A stretch of 64,000 nt of DNA from contig NZ_WMEZ01000001.1 in the NCBI RefSeq assembly GCF_009856415.1, positions 1,016,063 through 1,080,062 on the forward strand, read 5' to 3'. Numbering within the stretch: position 1 is the stretch's first letter; every line of letters starts with the position of its first letter. Position numbers and translations under genes: made by a program. The notes beneath the pieces were generated by a model. That model was not told the DNA's origin. It worked only from the letters and a program-made list of their open reading frames with translations, and ran no database searches. This document shows, in pieces, positions 7,775 to 15,520 of this stretch. The stretch is from Halobacillus litoralis. Lineage in GTDB: Bacteria > Bacillota > Bacilli > Bacillales > Halobacillaceae.

Positions 7775-7852
7775 TCATCCGTTATCAAAAATCGTTAATC
7801 CTATGAGTCCTAGTAGTACAATTAGACTGACAAAAAACATGATAATCTCCAT
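7775..7852 (-). CDS. 25-residue hydrophobic micro-protein
   Basis: The frame encodes a single-helix peptide starting MEIIMFFVSLIVLLGLIGLT and ending IFDNG. ATG 7852 has a GAGGGGTGG ribosome binding site about 7 bases upstream, and a canonical terminator follows 15 bases after the stop, so the unit looks like a transcribed gene. No family is recognised. Length and hydrophobicity would suit a membrane-inserted regulatory peptide or a type I toxin, but no antisense RNA is evident. Confidence 0.5.
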   Translation of the reverse strand: MEIIMFFVSLIVLLGLIGLTIFDNG

Positions 7853-7971
7853 CTATGTTCCACCCCTCTTTCCTCTCTATCATAGCAAATATTTAAAGCG
7901 TTTGCTTTGGTTGTTTCACATTCGTTGTATATTTTATCCTTCCCTGAAATAGAAACAGAAACACGAGTCTT

Positions 7972-8009
7972 TTCACAATTCTGCCATAAAAAATTGAACA
8001 GATTGTGAA
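7972..8009. promoter_or_regulatory. Inverted repeat upstream of doxX
   Basis: TTCACAATTCTG is mirrored by CAGATTGTGAA with a 15-base spacer. It could fold as RNA or be an operator; no -10/-35 set can be tied to it with confidence. Confidence 0.35.
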
Positions 8010-8057
8010 GTGTTGAACAGAGTATGGATATCCTTTCCTTCTACGTTTATACTTGAA

Positions 8058-8082
8058 TTGTAAGAAAGAGACCTTCTTACAA
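8058..8082. promoter_or_regulatory. Candidate operator of the doxX gene
   Basis: A perfect 9-bp inverted repeat, TTGTAAGAA-N7-TTCTTACAA, ends 46 bases before the DoxX start codon. Position and symmetry suit a dimeric repressor of the MarR/DUF24 (YodB/HypR-like) kind, which often controls DoxX genes in bacilli. The identity of the regulator is inference. Confidence 0.5.
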
Positions 8083-8128
8083 AACATCATGTGAAATGGT
8101 GAACAAACTATTATAAGGAGTGAGTTTC

Positions 8129-8638
8129 ATGTTGAATGAACTGTTAAGAAACAACAAGATCGTTGCTATGATCCTGACCGTCTTACGCGTGTACTTAGGG
8201 TATGCCTGGTTGACTGCTGGCACCGGAAAGATTACGGGCGGTTTTGAAGTCAGTGGTTTTCTAAATGGAGCGATTGCGAAGGCCGAAGGCGCGCACCCCG
8301 CTGTCCAAGGTTGGTGGGCGGTCTTCCTGGAACAATTCGCTTTACCAAACCATGAGTTTTTCGCTTTCATCGTCATGTGGGGAGAAGTTCTCGTAGGCAT
8401 TGCACTTATCTTAGGATTATTCACGAACGTAGCTGCTTTCGGTGGCATTCTCATGAACTTCGCTTTCTTATTCAGCGGAACAGTCAGCACCAACCCGCAA
8501 ATGGTTCTGCTCACCATCTTCATCCTTGTTGCCGGGGCCAATGCTGGACGCTATGGATTAGACCGCTGGGTCGTACCAATAATCAAAAAACAAGGGATCA
8601 AATTTCCACTTAGAAGAGGAAGACTTGCTCATCAATAA
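8129..8638 (+). CDS. DoxX family membrane protein
   Basis: 169 residues with four hydrophobic helices. The DoxX signatures are LRVYLGYAWLTAGTGKITGG near the N-terminus, EVLVGIALILGLFTNVAAFGG in the middle, and a C-terminal GLDRWVVP. DoxX proteins are linked to thiol and quinone stress, sometimes as partners of oxidoreductases; their chemistry is unclear. ATG 8129 is chosen because AAGGAG lies 8 bases upstream, while GTG 8120 overlaps that site. It is monocistronic with a terminator at 8645 and a perfect inverted repeat just upstream that is probably an operator. Confidence 0.85.
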   Translation: MLNELLRNNKIVAMILTVLRVYLGYAWLTAGTGKITGGFEVSGFLNGAIAKAEGAHPAVQGWWAVFLEQFALPNHEFFAFIVMWGEVLVGIALILGLFTNVAAFGGILMNFAFLFSGTVSTNPQMVLLTIFILVAGANAGRYGLDRWVVPIIKKQGIKFPLRRGRLAHQ

Positions 8639-8644
8639 TACACC

Positions 8645-8676
8645 AAGCCCTATGGATCGCTCATAGGGCTTTTTTC
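8645..8676 (+). terminator. Terminator of doxX
   Basis: AAGCCCTATG pairs with CATAGGGCTT, followed by a T-run. Confidence 0.88.
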
Positions 8677-8752
8677 GTTTATTTTACTTTCGGATGAGGT
8701 ATGATGATTTTATACATAAGTTTCGAAGATCGTAGAGTGAAAGAGGTGTCCT

Positions 8753-9526
8753 ATGGCAACTTATATTTTCCGTTTTTTTATTTTTTGGTACATATGCGGC
8801 GTATTTCTAGTAACGTTTGACTGGCTTCCTCCTTGGCTCGAATGGGCGAACAGTGTTTTTTTGATTACCGCCGGGGTCGTCGCAGGGATCTATTTTATGA
8901 AGATGTACGGCGTTTGGCGTGGAATCATCTACAGCCTGATCATCATTGTTGTCAGTATCTATGTGGAACATTTGGGAGTGAAATATAATTTCTTATTCGG
9001 AGCCTACCATTACACAGAAAACTTCGGATTAAAGATTGCAGACACACCGATTACGATCGGATTCGCTTGGCTTTTGATCATCGGCTGTTCTCATGAACTG
9101 GCCCGCGTGTTGTCACAGGGATGGAGTCGTTGGGCCAGCCGGTTCATTTTTGTTGTCACAGGTGCGCTTGCAGCGGTGACCATGGATCTTATACTCGATC
9201 CGGTTTCTTTCAAAGTGAAGGAATATTGGATTTGGGAAGACCCTGGCTTCTATTATGATATTCCGTTTTCCAACTTCTTTGGATGGTTTGTTTTGGCTGC
9301 ACTGTTTCATTTGATTTTCCTGTTCATTCATAGGGATTTGGAAGATAAAAACGTTCATCCTTGGCCGCAAAGGATGGTTCTGACGTTCGGGCTCATCATA
9401 TTCCTGTTTCTCTGTATCGCGTTCACCGGCCGGTTGTATGGGGCGATTGTGTTCGTGAGTGCTCTTACACTGTTGTGGTATGGCTTGTACTTTTGGAGGA
9501 GATCAAATGTTTCAACCCGCACGTAA
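8753..9526 (+). CDS. Carotenoid biosynthesis membrane protein (DUF422 / CruF-like)
   Basis: 257 residues and about seven membrane helices. Family landmarks are HLGVKYNFLFGAYHYTENFG, DTPITIGFAWLLIIG, and MDLILDPVSFKVKEYWIWED. DUF422 includes the CruF carotenoid 1',2'-hydratases and the bisanhydrobacterioruberin hydratases, but the Bacillaceae members have no settled activity. It is the first gene of carotenoid locus I (8753-12769, plus strand) and overlaps the acyltransferase gene by 20 bp, so the two are cotranslated. The ATG has AAGAGGTG upstream. Confidence 0.8.
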   Translation: MATYIFRFFIFWYICGVFLVTFDWLPPWLEWANSVFLITAGVVAGIYFMKMYGVWRGIIYSLIIIVVSIYVEHLGVKYNFLFGAYHYTENFGLKIADTPITIGFAWLLIIGCSHELARVLSQGWSRWASRFIFVVTGALAAVTMDLILDPVSFKVKEYWIWEDPGFYYDIPFSNFFGWFVLAALFHLIFLFIHRDLEDKNVHPWPQRMVLTFGLIIFLFLCIAFTGRLYGAIVFVSALTLLWYGLYFWRRSNVSTRT

Positions 9527-10169
9527 AACAGCATGGATTGAGTGGGGGTTCACCCGATTCAATCGTAAGTTTTTAAACTACCATTTCAATGACATCCGAA
9601 TTCAGCACCCGGAGTCGGTTCCTGATGAAAAGACGCTGTTTCTTATCAATCATTCAACATGGTGGGACCCGCTTTTTATCTTTTATATCAATGATCGTCT
9701 TGTTCAATCCGACGGTTATGGCATGATGCATGAAGAGGGTATCCGCCGTTTTCCTTTTTTCCGGAGGATCGGTGCTTATTCAGTGAACGGTGAGGACCGC
9801 CGCCACCTCATGCAATCCTTACGTTACAGCAAGCAACTGCTTGAAGAGGGCAGAACGGTGTGGATCTTCCCTCAAGGGAATGAACAGCCCCTTGAGAAAA
9901 GACCGCTGGAATTTTTTTCAGGCATCAGTTACCTCACCCAGAAGTGTCCGGACATCAAGGTCGTTCCTGTTTCCTTATACTATGCGCTTGAGCATACGAA
10001 AAAACCGAATGCGTACATACGACTAGGAGAACCTCTCCCCAAACAGGAGTACGTTTCACTCCCAAGAAATGAAATGACCCGGTATTTTGAGAAAAAGGCT
10101 ACAGAACAGCTGGATGAATTACGACAAGACATCATCCATGAAAATCTTCATTGCTATAAAAAATTGTAA
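9507..10169 (+). CDS. PlsC-type acyltransferase of the carotenoid cluster
   Basis: 220 residues. The acyltransferase HX4D box is NHSTWWDP near residue 49, and the second block is WIFPQGNEQPLEKRPLEF. These enzymes move an acyl group from acyl-ACP or acyl-CoA to a hydroxyl. Next to a glycosyltransferase and carotenoid oxidase the likely acceptor is a sugar on the carotenoid; this is inference, and a housekeeping lysophospholipid role cannot be excluded. ATG 9507 sits 7 bases after GGAGGA, inside the end of the DUF422 gene. The longer upstream frame lacks a ribosome site. Confidence 0.8.
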   Translation: MFQPARKTAWIEWGFTRFNRKFLNYHFNDIRIQHPESVPDEKTLFLINHSTWWDPLFIFYINDRLVQSDGYGMMHEEGIRRFPFFRRIGAYSVNGEDRRHLMQSLRYSKQLLEEGRTVWIFPQGNEQPLEKRPLEFFSGISYLTQKCPDIKVVPVSLYYALEHTKKPNAYIRLGEPLPKQEYVSLPRNEMTRYFEKKATEQLDELRQDIIHENLHCYKKL

Positions 10170-10187
10170 TGAAAAGGAGGAAAATCC

Positions 10188-11300
10188 ATGTCACTGATAT
10201 TTTTCATTCTTTTAATCATCACAATCGTTCTGAATGTGTGGACCATTTTCAACAGCCTCTTCCTTTACCCTTTGTCTGCAAAAAGGGAGCTTGAAGCAAA
10301 GCCATCCGTTTCATTACTCGTGCCTTTAAGAAATGAAGCTGACAATGTAAAAGGATTGATCCGATCTTTGCGTTCGCTTACTTATCCCGAATTGGAAGTC
10401 ATCCTGCTTGATGATCATTCGGAAGATGGCACGTTCGACAGACTTAACGAACAGGTCTCAGGGGATGAACGTTTTACCGTCATTCAGGGAAAAGAACTTC
10501 CTGAAGGCTGGAACGGAAAAGTTCATGCTTGTCACCAGCTTTCGCTAGCAGCCAACGGGGAATATTTTTTATTCCTTGATGCTGATGCGCGTGTCGCCCC
10601 TGGTGTCATTCAACAAACGCTTGCTATGATGCAGCAGAAAAAAGCTGGTATGCTGAGCGGATTCCCGAATTATCCCAATGCCAATTTCCTCAGTCATATG
10701 CTCGTACCGCTACAGCATATGGTCGTCCTGCTCCATCTCCCTCTATTTGTCGCCAACCGGACGACCAAGCCGATGTTCACGGCTGCCTGCGGAATTTTCA
10801 TCATGATCGAAAAAAACGTTTACGAGGCAATTGGGGGACACGCATCAGTCAAAGGCTCTCTTGTAGAAGACGTACATATTGCCAGAGAAGTAAAAAAACA
10901 CGGGTACAAGATGATCCTTGCAAACATTACGGAATCCGTTCTTTCCTACATGTACGATTCTGGTCAAGAGACATGGGCAGGCTTCAAAAAGAATCTATAC
11001 ACAGGGATCGGACGATCGGCAGGCATGGTGGTGTTCTTGACCTTATTCTATGCGGTCGTTTTCTTATTTCCCGCCCTATTCATGGTCGTCGGGCTTGTCA
11101 CCGGAAATCCCGCCTTTTTCCTCCCCTACCTTTTGACAGTTGCGTTCAAGATGTATGTGGACGCCCGGACAGGACATCCGTTATGGCTTTCCTTCCTTCT
11201 GCCCATTGCAGTCGTGTTGTTGATTGCAATCATGATGGCGTCAATGTTCGTCCATAAACGAGGAGAAAAATACCAATGGAAAGGGAGGTTCTATCAATGA
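10188..11300 (+). CDS. crtQ: Glycosyltransferase family 2, CrtQ-like
   Basis: 370 residues: an N-terminal helix, a GT-A domain, then two or three C-terminal membrane helices. It shows SVSLLVPLRNEADNVKGLI, VILLDDHSEDGT, FLFLDADARV (the DxD metal site), GSLVEDVHIAREVKKHGYK, and the tail QWKGRFYQ, which parallels the WKGRQY end of staphylococcal CrtQ. CrtQ glucosylates 4,4'-diaponeurosporenoate at the membrane. Here it probably glycosylates the carboxylated C30 carotenoid. AAAGGAGG lies 7 bases upstream of ATG. Its stop overlaps the start of the next gene (ATGA). Confidence 0.82.
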   Translation: MSLIFFILLIITIVLNVWTIFNSLFLYPLSAKRELEAKPSVSLLVPLRNEADNVKGLIRSLRSLTYPELEVILLDDHSEDGTFDRLNEQVSGDERFTVIQGKELPEGWNGKVHACHQLSLAANGEYFLFLDADARVAPGVIQQTLAMMQQKKAGMLSGFPNYPNANFLSHMLVPLQHMVVLLHLPLFVANRTTKPMFTAACGIFIMIEKNVYEAIGGHASVKGSLVEDVHIAREVKKHGYKMILANITESVLSYMYDSGQETWAGFKKNLYTGIGRSAGMVVFLTLFYAVVFLFPALFMVVGLVTGNPAFFLPYLLTVAFKMYVDARTGHPLWLSFLLPIAVVLLIAIMMASMFVHKRGEKYQWKGRFYQ

Positions 11301-12769
11301 AAGTGGCTATCATCGGGGGAGGTCTCGGCGGCTTATCGGCTGCCGTCACTCTCGCTAAGCACGGAGCTGATGTAAGACTGTTTGAAAAAAACGATCACTT
11401 TGGCGGAAAAATGATGAGCGTCGATGAAGGTGGATTTCATTTTGATTTTGGACCCAATACGATTACGATGCCTGAAGTGTTTCGGGACGTCATCCGGCAG
11501 GGAGGTCTCGATCCGAAGGAGGAGCTTCCTTTTGCGAAAATCGTCACACACACGAGAAATGAATTTCATGACGGGACCACGTTTGATTTTTCCACAGACC
11601 AAACCTATATGAAACAGCAGCTGAAAAACTTTGATCCTAAAGGGCACGTCATGTATGAGGATTTTCTTGTAGAAATCGAACGCTTATACAATCTGTCCCA
11701 AAAACACTTTTTACACAGGACCTTCAATGGTTGGAGCGACTACCTCTCCCCCTCCCTCGCCAAAAGCATGACGAAGGTACGTCCTCTCGAATCGATGGAT
11801 CATTTTTTCAGGCGGTATTTTTCAAATCCTAAGATCGTCCAGTCATTGAACCGGTATTCTACATACATCGGTTCCAATCCTTATCAGGCACCTGCCACGT
11901 TCAGTATGATCGCTCATCTTGAGTGGAATGATGGGGTTTATTTTGTCCGCGGGGGCAACACGAGGATTGCGGACCGGTTTGTGAAAGCTGCGGAAAACAT
12001 CGGGGTTTCCTTGTACAGTGGAACAAAAGTAACCCGTATCCTTCACGAAAATCAACAAGTGACAGGGGTGGAAACGGATGATGGCGACCGCTTCGAGGCG
12101 GACCATGTGATCATGAATGGCGATCTCCTCCAGGCTGTTCCAGAATTGATTGATTCAGAAGCGAGACGCACGATGACCAACCGAAAATTGAAAGGCTACG
12201 ACCCTTCGATCTCAGCCTTTGTCATCATGGCCGGACTTGATACGAAAATTCCTCGTTTGAAGCACCACCATTTGTTTTTTTCAAGCGATTACAAAAAGGA
12301 ATTCAACGTGTTAAAAAACGGCTATTACGCGGACGATCCGACGATTTACATTTGTACGTCTTCTAAATCCGATTATTCCGTTTCGACTCAAGGGGACAAC
12401 TGTTTCATTCTTGTCAATGCTCCCGCGCTCAAACAAAACGACGGGTACGATAAGCAGGCGTACAAAAACCACATCTATGATCGACTCCAGGATGCCGGCG
12501 TTCCTATCAAAGATCATATCCAGGTCGAAAGAGTATGGGATCCCGCAGACATTGAAAGCCATTTTGGTGCCTTTCGCGGATCGTTGTATGGACCGTCCTC
12601 CAACAGCAGGTCGCAGGCGTTCATGAGACCTTTTAACAAATCCCAGGACCTTGATGGTCTTTGGTTCTGTGGGGGAAGTACACACCCTGGAGGCGGATCT
12701 CCGATGGTCGTGCTGAGCGGACAAAACGTTGCTAACGAAATACTTGGAAAACTAGTCCAAATCGAATAA
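11297..12769 (+). CDS. crtP: CrtP/CrtNb-like carotenoid oxidase (phytoene desaturase family)
   Basis: 490 residues. The N-terminal FAD-binding motif is VAIIGGGLGGLSAAVTLAKH, and the C-terminal flavin block is FCGGSTHPGGGSPMVVLSGQ. The region ESHFGAFRGSLYGPSSNSRS matches, by recollection, the GAIYG segment of staphylococcal CrtP, an oxygenase that turns the C30 terminal methyl to a carboxyl via the aldehyde. That fits its place after a CrtQ-like glycosyltransferase. ATG 11297 overlaps the crtQ stop. Two further members of the family are at 27157 and 28629. Assignment of oxidase rather than desaturase activity is inferred. Confidence 0.78.
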   Translation: MKVAIIGGGLGGLSAAVTLAKHGADVRLFEKNDHFGGKMMSVDEGGFHFDFGPNTITMPEVFRDVIRQGGLDPKEELPFAKIVTHTRNEFHDGTTFDFSTDQTYMKQQLKNFDPKGHVMYEDFLVEIERLYNLSQKHFLHRTFNGWSDYLSPSLAKSMTKVRPLESMDHFFRRYFSNPKIVQSLNRYSTYIGSNPYQAPATFSMIAHLEWNDGVYFVRGGNTRIADRFVKAAENIGVSLYSGTKVTRILHENQQVTGVETDDGDRFEADHVIMNGDLLQAVPELIDSEARRTMTNRKLKGYDPSISAFVIMAGLDTKIPRLKHHHLFFSSDYKKEFNVLKNGYYADDPTIYICTSSKSDYSVSTQGDNCFILVNAPALKQNDGYDKQAYKNHIYDRLQDAGVPIKDHIQVERVWDPADIESHFGAFRGSLYGPSSNSRSQAFMRPFNKSQDLDGLWFCGGSTHPGGGSPMVVLSGQNVANEILGKLVQIE

Positions 12770-12782
12770 CCTCCTGCATACT

Positions 12783-12814
12783 CCTCCCTTTTTCAGCCAA
12801 GCTAAAAAGGGAGG
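12783..12814 (+). promoter_or_regulatory. Hairpin sequestering the ribosome binding site of the next gene
   Basis: A perfect 11-bp stem, CCTCCCTTTTT/AAAAAGGGAGG with a 10-base loop, buries the GGGAGG ribosome binding site of the 12823 gene. No U-run follows, so it is a poor terminator. It looks like a translational switch or an RNA processing stop for the crt transcript. Confidence 0.55.
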
Positions 12815-12822
12815 TGTCCGGA

Positions 12823-12984
12823 ATGGAGAAGAACAAACGCAATAAACCGCGCAAAGAAGAAAAGCGTCCGATGAACCCCTTGACCAATGACCTTGGGGTC
12901 GACCAGGACGAACAAGCGATGAACGGCGATTATGGAATGCTGGAAACGGAAGAAGAAGATCGTCTGCACGACCGTAAGAAATAA
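12823..12984 (+). CDS. Small charged hypothetical protein
   Basis: 53 residues, MEKNKRNKPRKEEKRPMNPL followed by an acidic half ending RLHDRKK. It is soluble with no helix or cysteine pattern, and probably partly disordered. The ribosome site GGGAGG is 8 bases upstream but lies within a perfect hairpin. It follows the carotenoid operon by 53 bp and ends in a strong terminator, so it is either the last gene of that operon or independently expressed. I do not recognise a family. Confidence 0.55.
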   Translation: MEKNKRNKPRKEEKRPMNPLTNDLGVDQDEQAMNGDYGMLETEEEDRLHDRKK

Positions 12985-13028
12985 AAAGAGGAAGGCATAG
13001 CCCAACAGCTATGCTTTCCTCTTTTTTT
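12984..13028. terminator. Bidirectional terminator between convergent genes
   Basis: AAAGAGGAAGGCATAGC pairs with GCTATGCTTTCCTCTTT (17 bp, one G-U pair), with T-runs in both directions. It serves the 12823 gene and the MFS gene. Confidence 0.88.
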
Positions 13029-14250
13029 AATCATCTATTGATAGGGTTTCATCCATTCTGACCAGCGAATGAATGCCAGATAAAAGCGGCAGCGCCCCGA
13101 CGATCCCAATCGCCCAGTGTACAGAAAAGACATCCGCAAACACGCCGGCGAGAATGGCACCGAACGCATATCCGCTGTCACGCCAAAAACGATAGACGCC
13201 CATTGAAGTCGCTCTCCATTCCGGTCGTGCGACATCACTGATCGAGGCAAGGATGGTGGGATAGACCAACGCCGTACCGAGCCCCAATAAAAAGGCTCCC
13301 GCCAACCACATGGAATACGTTTGGAAGATGAGCATAAACCATAGGGAAAGGCCTTGAAGCAGCATTCCTGAAACAATCAGTTTCTTCCTGCCGATTCTGT
13401 CACTCCATATGCCTGTGAACAATTGAAAGAACCCCCAGGCCGCCGGGTAAAGCGCGACAACTGTCCCTACTTGGCCGACACTCAGACCCCCAGCACTCAG
13501 GAATATAGGAAACAATCCCCACGCCATGCCATCTTTTAAGTTCGTCGTGAGACCAGCCAGACTGCTGCTGGATAGGTTTTTATTTTTCCATGTCGTTTGC
13601 TTGAAGACTTCCTTTGTAGATAAATCTGCAGTCGTACTCTTCTTCACCTGGCTTTGTACATGCTTGTTCGTATCTTCAGCAAAACATGATAAGAAAAACC
13701 CTAGGATGACGAGTACGATGCCGATATAAAAAGGTTCAGGTGCAAGCGAATAACGAGAAGCTACGTAACCGGAAATAGCGGCCATGACGGCGACACCCAT
13801 ATATCCAGCGAATTCATTGAACCCGACCGCCAAACCTCTTTGTTCAGGTTTAGCGAGATCCACCTTCATATTGACCGTCATCGACCATGTCAGGGCCTGA
13901 TTGATTCCAAGGAAAATGTTAGCAACAACGATCATCCACCACGCCTCTGCGAATATGACAAACAGGGGTACGACCATACCGATGGCCCAACCACCTAATA
14001 GCACGCGTTTTCTCCCCCACCGGTCCGCCATGCTTCCGGCGAAAAAGTTCATGATCGCTTTTGAGAATCCAAAGCTGACGATAAAAGACAGCGCGGCACT
14101 TGTAGAAGCTAACCCATAAACTTCTTCCCCAATGGTCGGCAAGATCGTGCGCTCCAAGCCAACCATGGAACCTACAAAGAAATTGATGAGGACCAAGAGC
14201 GAAAACGAAAGGATATTTTCTTTGACTCCTATTTTTATGGTTTGGTTCAT
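13027..14250 (-). CDS. MFS transporter
   Basis: 407 residues with twelve predicted helices. The family loop GSMADRWGRKRVLLGG lies between helices 2 and 3, with the corresponding WSDRIGRKKLIVSG in the second half. The family moves small molecules with a proton or sodium gradient. The short TSMGVYRFWRDSGYAFGA motif resembles a group of uncharacterised bacterial MFS proteins; the substrate cannot be predicted. A weak ribosome site (GGGTG) precedes ATG 14250. It is monocistronic and converges on the carotenoid operon. Confidence 0.82.
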   Translation of the reverse strand: MNQTIKIGVKENILSFSLLVLINFFVGSMVGLERTILPTIGEEVYGLASTSAALSFIVSFGFSKAIMNFFAGSMADRWGRKRVLLGGWAIGMVVPLFVIFAEAWWMIVVANIFLGINQALTWSMTVNMKVDLAKPEQRGLAVGFNEFAGYMGVAVMAAISGYVASRYSLAPEPFYIGIVLVILGFFLSCFAEDTNKHVQSQVKKSTTADLSTKEVFKQTTWKNKNLSSSSLAGLTTNLKDGMAWGLFPIFLSAGGLSVGQVGTVVALYPAAWGFFQLFTGIWSDRIGRKKLIVSGMLLQGLSLWFMLIFQTYSMWLAGAFLLGLGTALVYPTILASISDVARPEWRATSMGVYRFWRDSGYAFGAILAGVFADVFSVHWAIGIVGALPLLSGIHSLVRMDETLSIDD

Positions 14251-14458
14251 GTCATCACCCGCTAACTACTCATTTGATTTCACCATCTTACCATATGGGG
14301 TATCTAAATAAAAGGACGCTTCCCTTATTTCAGCGCCTGGAGTTTTACGTTTCTAATGTTTTAAGAGCCAAGACGCAAGCGCCATGAGCGTTGGATCCGG
14401 ATGTGACTTATTAAGTATGTGGGATTCCCAACCAAATATTATAGTTTCCTAAGCAAAG

Positions 14459-14487
14459 AAAAGCATGCCTCATGTAAAGGCACGCTT
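14459..14487 (-). terminator. Terminator at the end of the dpp-ykf operon
   Basis: AAGCGTGCC pairs with GGCATGCTT (one mismatch), followed on the minus strand by TTTTC, directly after the ykfD stop codon. The region 14251-14458 upstream of the MFS gene shows only probable promoter sequence. Confidence 0.6.
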
Positions 14488-15520
14488 ACGGTATTAACGA
14501 ATAGTCACTTTCATTTGCTCTTTCCTCTTTTTTTCTTTCAGAAGGGTCGACCACTTTATCATCATACAAGTGACAAGCGACTTGGTGGCCTTCTGCTGCC
14601 TCCTGCCATGCAGGGGCTTTCTCACTGCACACATCCATTGCAAAAGGACAGCGTGTCCGGAATACACAACCACTGGGAGGGTCGATCGGACTTGGAATTT
14701 CTCCCTCGATAATGACTTGTTCCCTTTCATCTTCAATATCCGGGTCCGGTATAGGTATCGCTGAAAGAAGAGCCTGGGTATAGGGATGGAGAGGAGTATC
14801 ATACAGCTGGTCACTGCTGGTTAACTCGACCAAATGACCGAGGTACATGACACCGATCCGATCCGAAATATGCTGGACCATAGAAAGGTCATGGGCGATG
14901 AACAAATACGTCAGGCCTTTTTCTTCTTGGAGCCGCTCCAATAAGTTAACCACCTGTGCTTGTACAGATACATCCAAGGCAGAAATCGGCTCATCTGCAA
15001 TAATGATTTCCGGGTCGAGTGCCAGAGCCCTCGCGATACCAATCCTCTGACGCTGCCCCCCACTGAATTCATGAGGATAACGGTTGGCATGATCCCGATT
15101 CAAACCAACTTCTTCAAGCAGCTCGTAAACACGTTCCATCCTCTCTTTATTGGAGGTAAAGAGATCGTGGATTTCCATTGGTTCTAGTATGATCTCGGCT
15201 ACGGTTGAACGTGGGTTTAGCGATGCATAAGGATCTTGAAAGATCATTTGCATTTGTCGCTTCAAAAGGAATTGTTCTTTCGGTGTACGCTCATGAACGC
15301 TTTTCCCTTCGAAAAGGACTTCTCCACTTGTTTTTTCATAAAGGTTCATGATTGTGCGCCCCGTCGTCGACTTCCCACAACCGGACTCTCCGACAAGCCC
15401 GAGTGTCTCTCCTTTGTACAAGTCAAAACTGACGCCATCGACAGCTTTCAATGATTTTCCTTTTCCCATCTTGAAATGCTTTTTAAGGTTTTTCACTTCA
15501 AGTGTCTTATGTAGGCTCAT
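14486..15520 (-). CDS. ykfD: Oligopeptide/murein peptide ABC transporter ATP-binding protein (YkfD-like)
   Basis: 344 residues. Walker A is [18 protein letters not shown], the signature is FSGGQRQRIGIARAL, Walker B is IIIADEPISALD, and the C-terminal oligopeptide-type domain has a cysteine cluster (PPSGCVFRTRCPFAMDVC). This is the DppF/OppF class of ATPase. It is last in an operon with the gene order of B. subtilis dppABCDE-ykfABCD, so it pairs with DppD to power the DppBC permease. ATG 15520 (GGAGG 7 bases upstream) overlaps the ykfC stop (ATGA). Confidence 0.9.
   Translation of the reverse strand: MSLHKTLEVKNLKKHFKMGKGKSLKAVDGVSFDLYKGETLGLVGESGCGKSTTGRTIMNLYEKTSGEVLFEGKSVHERTPKEQFLLKRQMQMIFQDPYASLNPRSTVAEIILEPMEIHDLFTSNKERMERVYELLEEVGLNRDHANRYPHEFSGGQRQRIGIARALALDPEIIIADEPISALDVSVQAQVVNLLERLQEEKGLTYLFIAHDLSMVQHISDRIGVMYLGHLVELTSSDQLYDTPLHPYTQALLSAIPIPDPDIEDEREQVIIEGEIPSPIDPPSGCVFRTRCPFAMDVCSEKAPAWQEAAEGHQVACHLYDDKVVDPSERKKEERANESDYSLIP

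Noticed and set aside
7900..7925. CcpA cre site near TTAAAGCGTTTGCTT
   Set aside because: Several consensus positions are missing and it is far from any gene start on a sensible strand.
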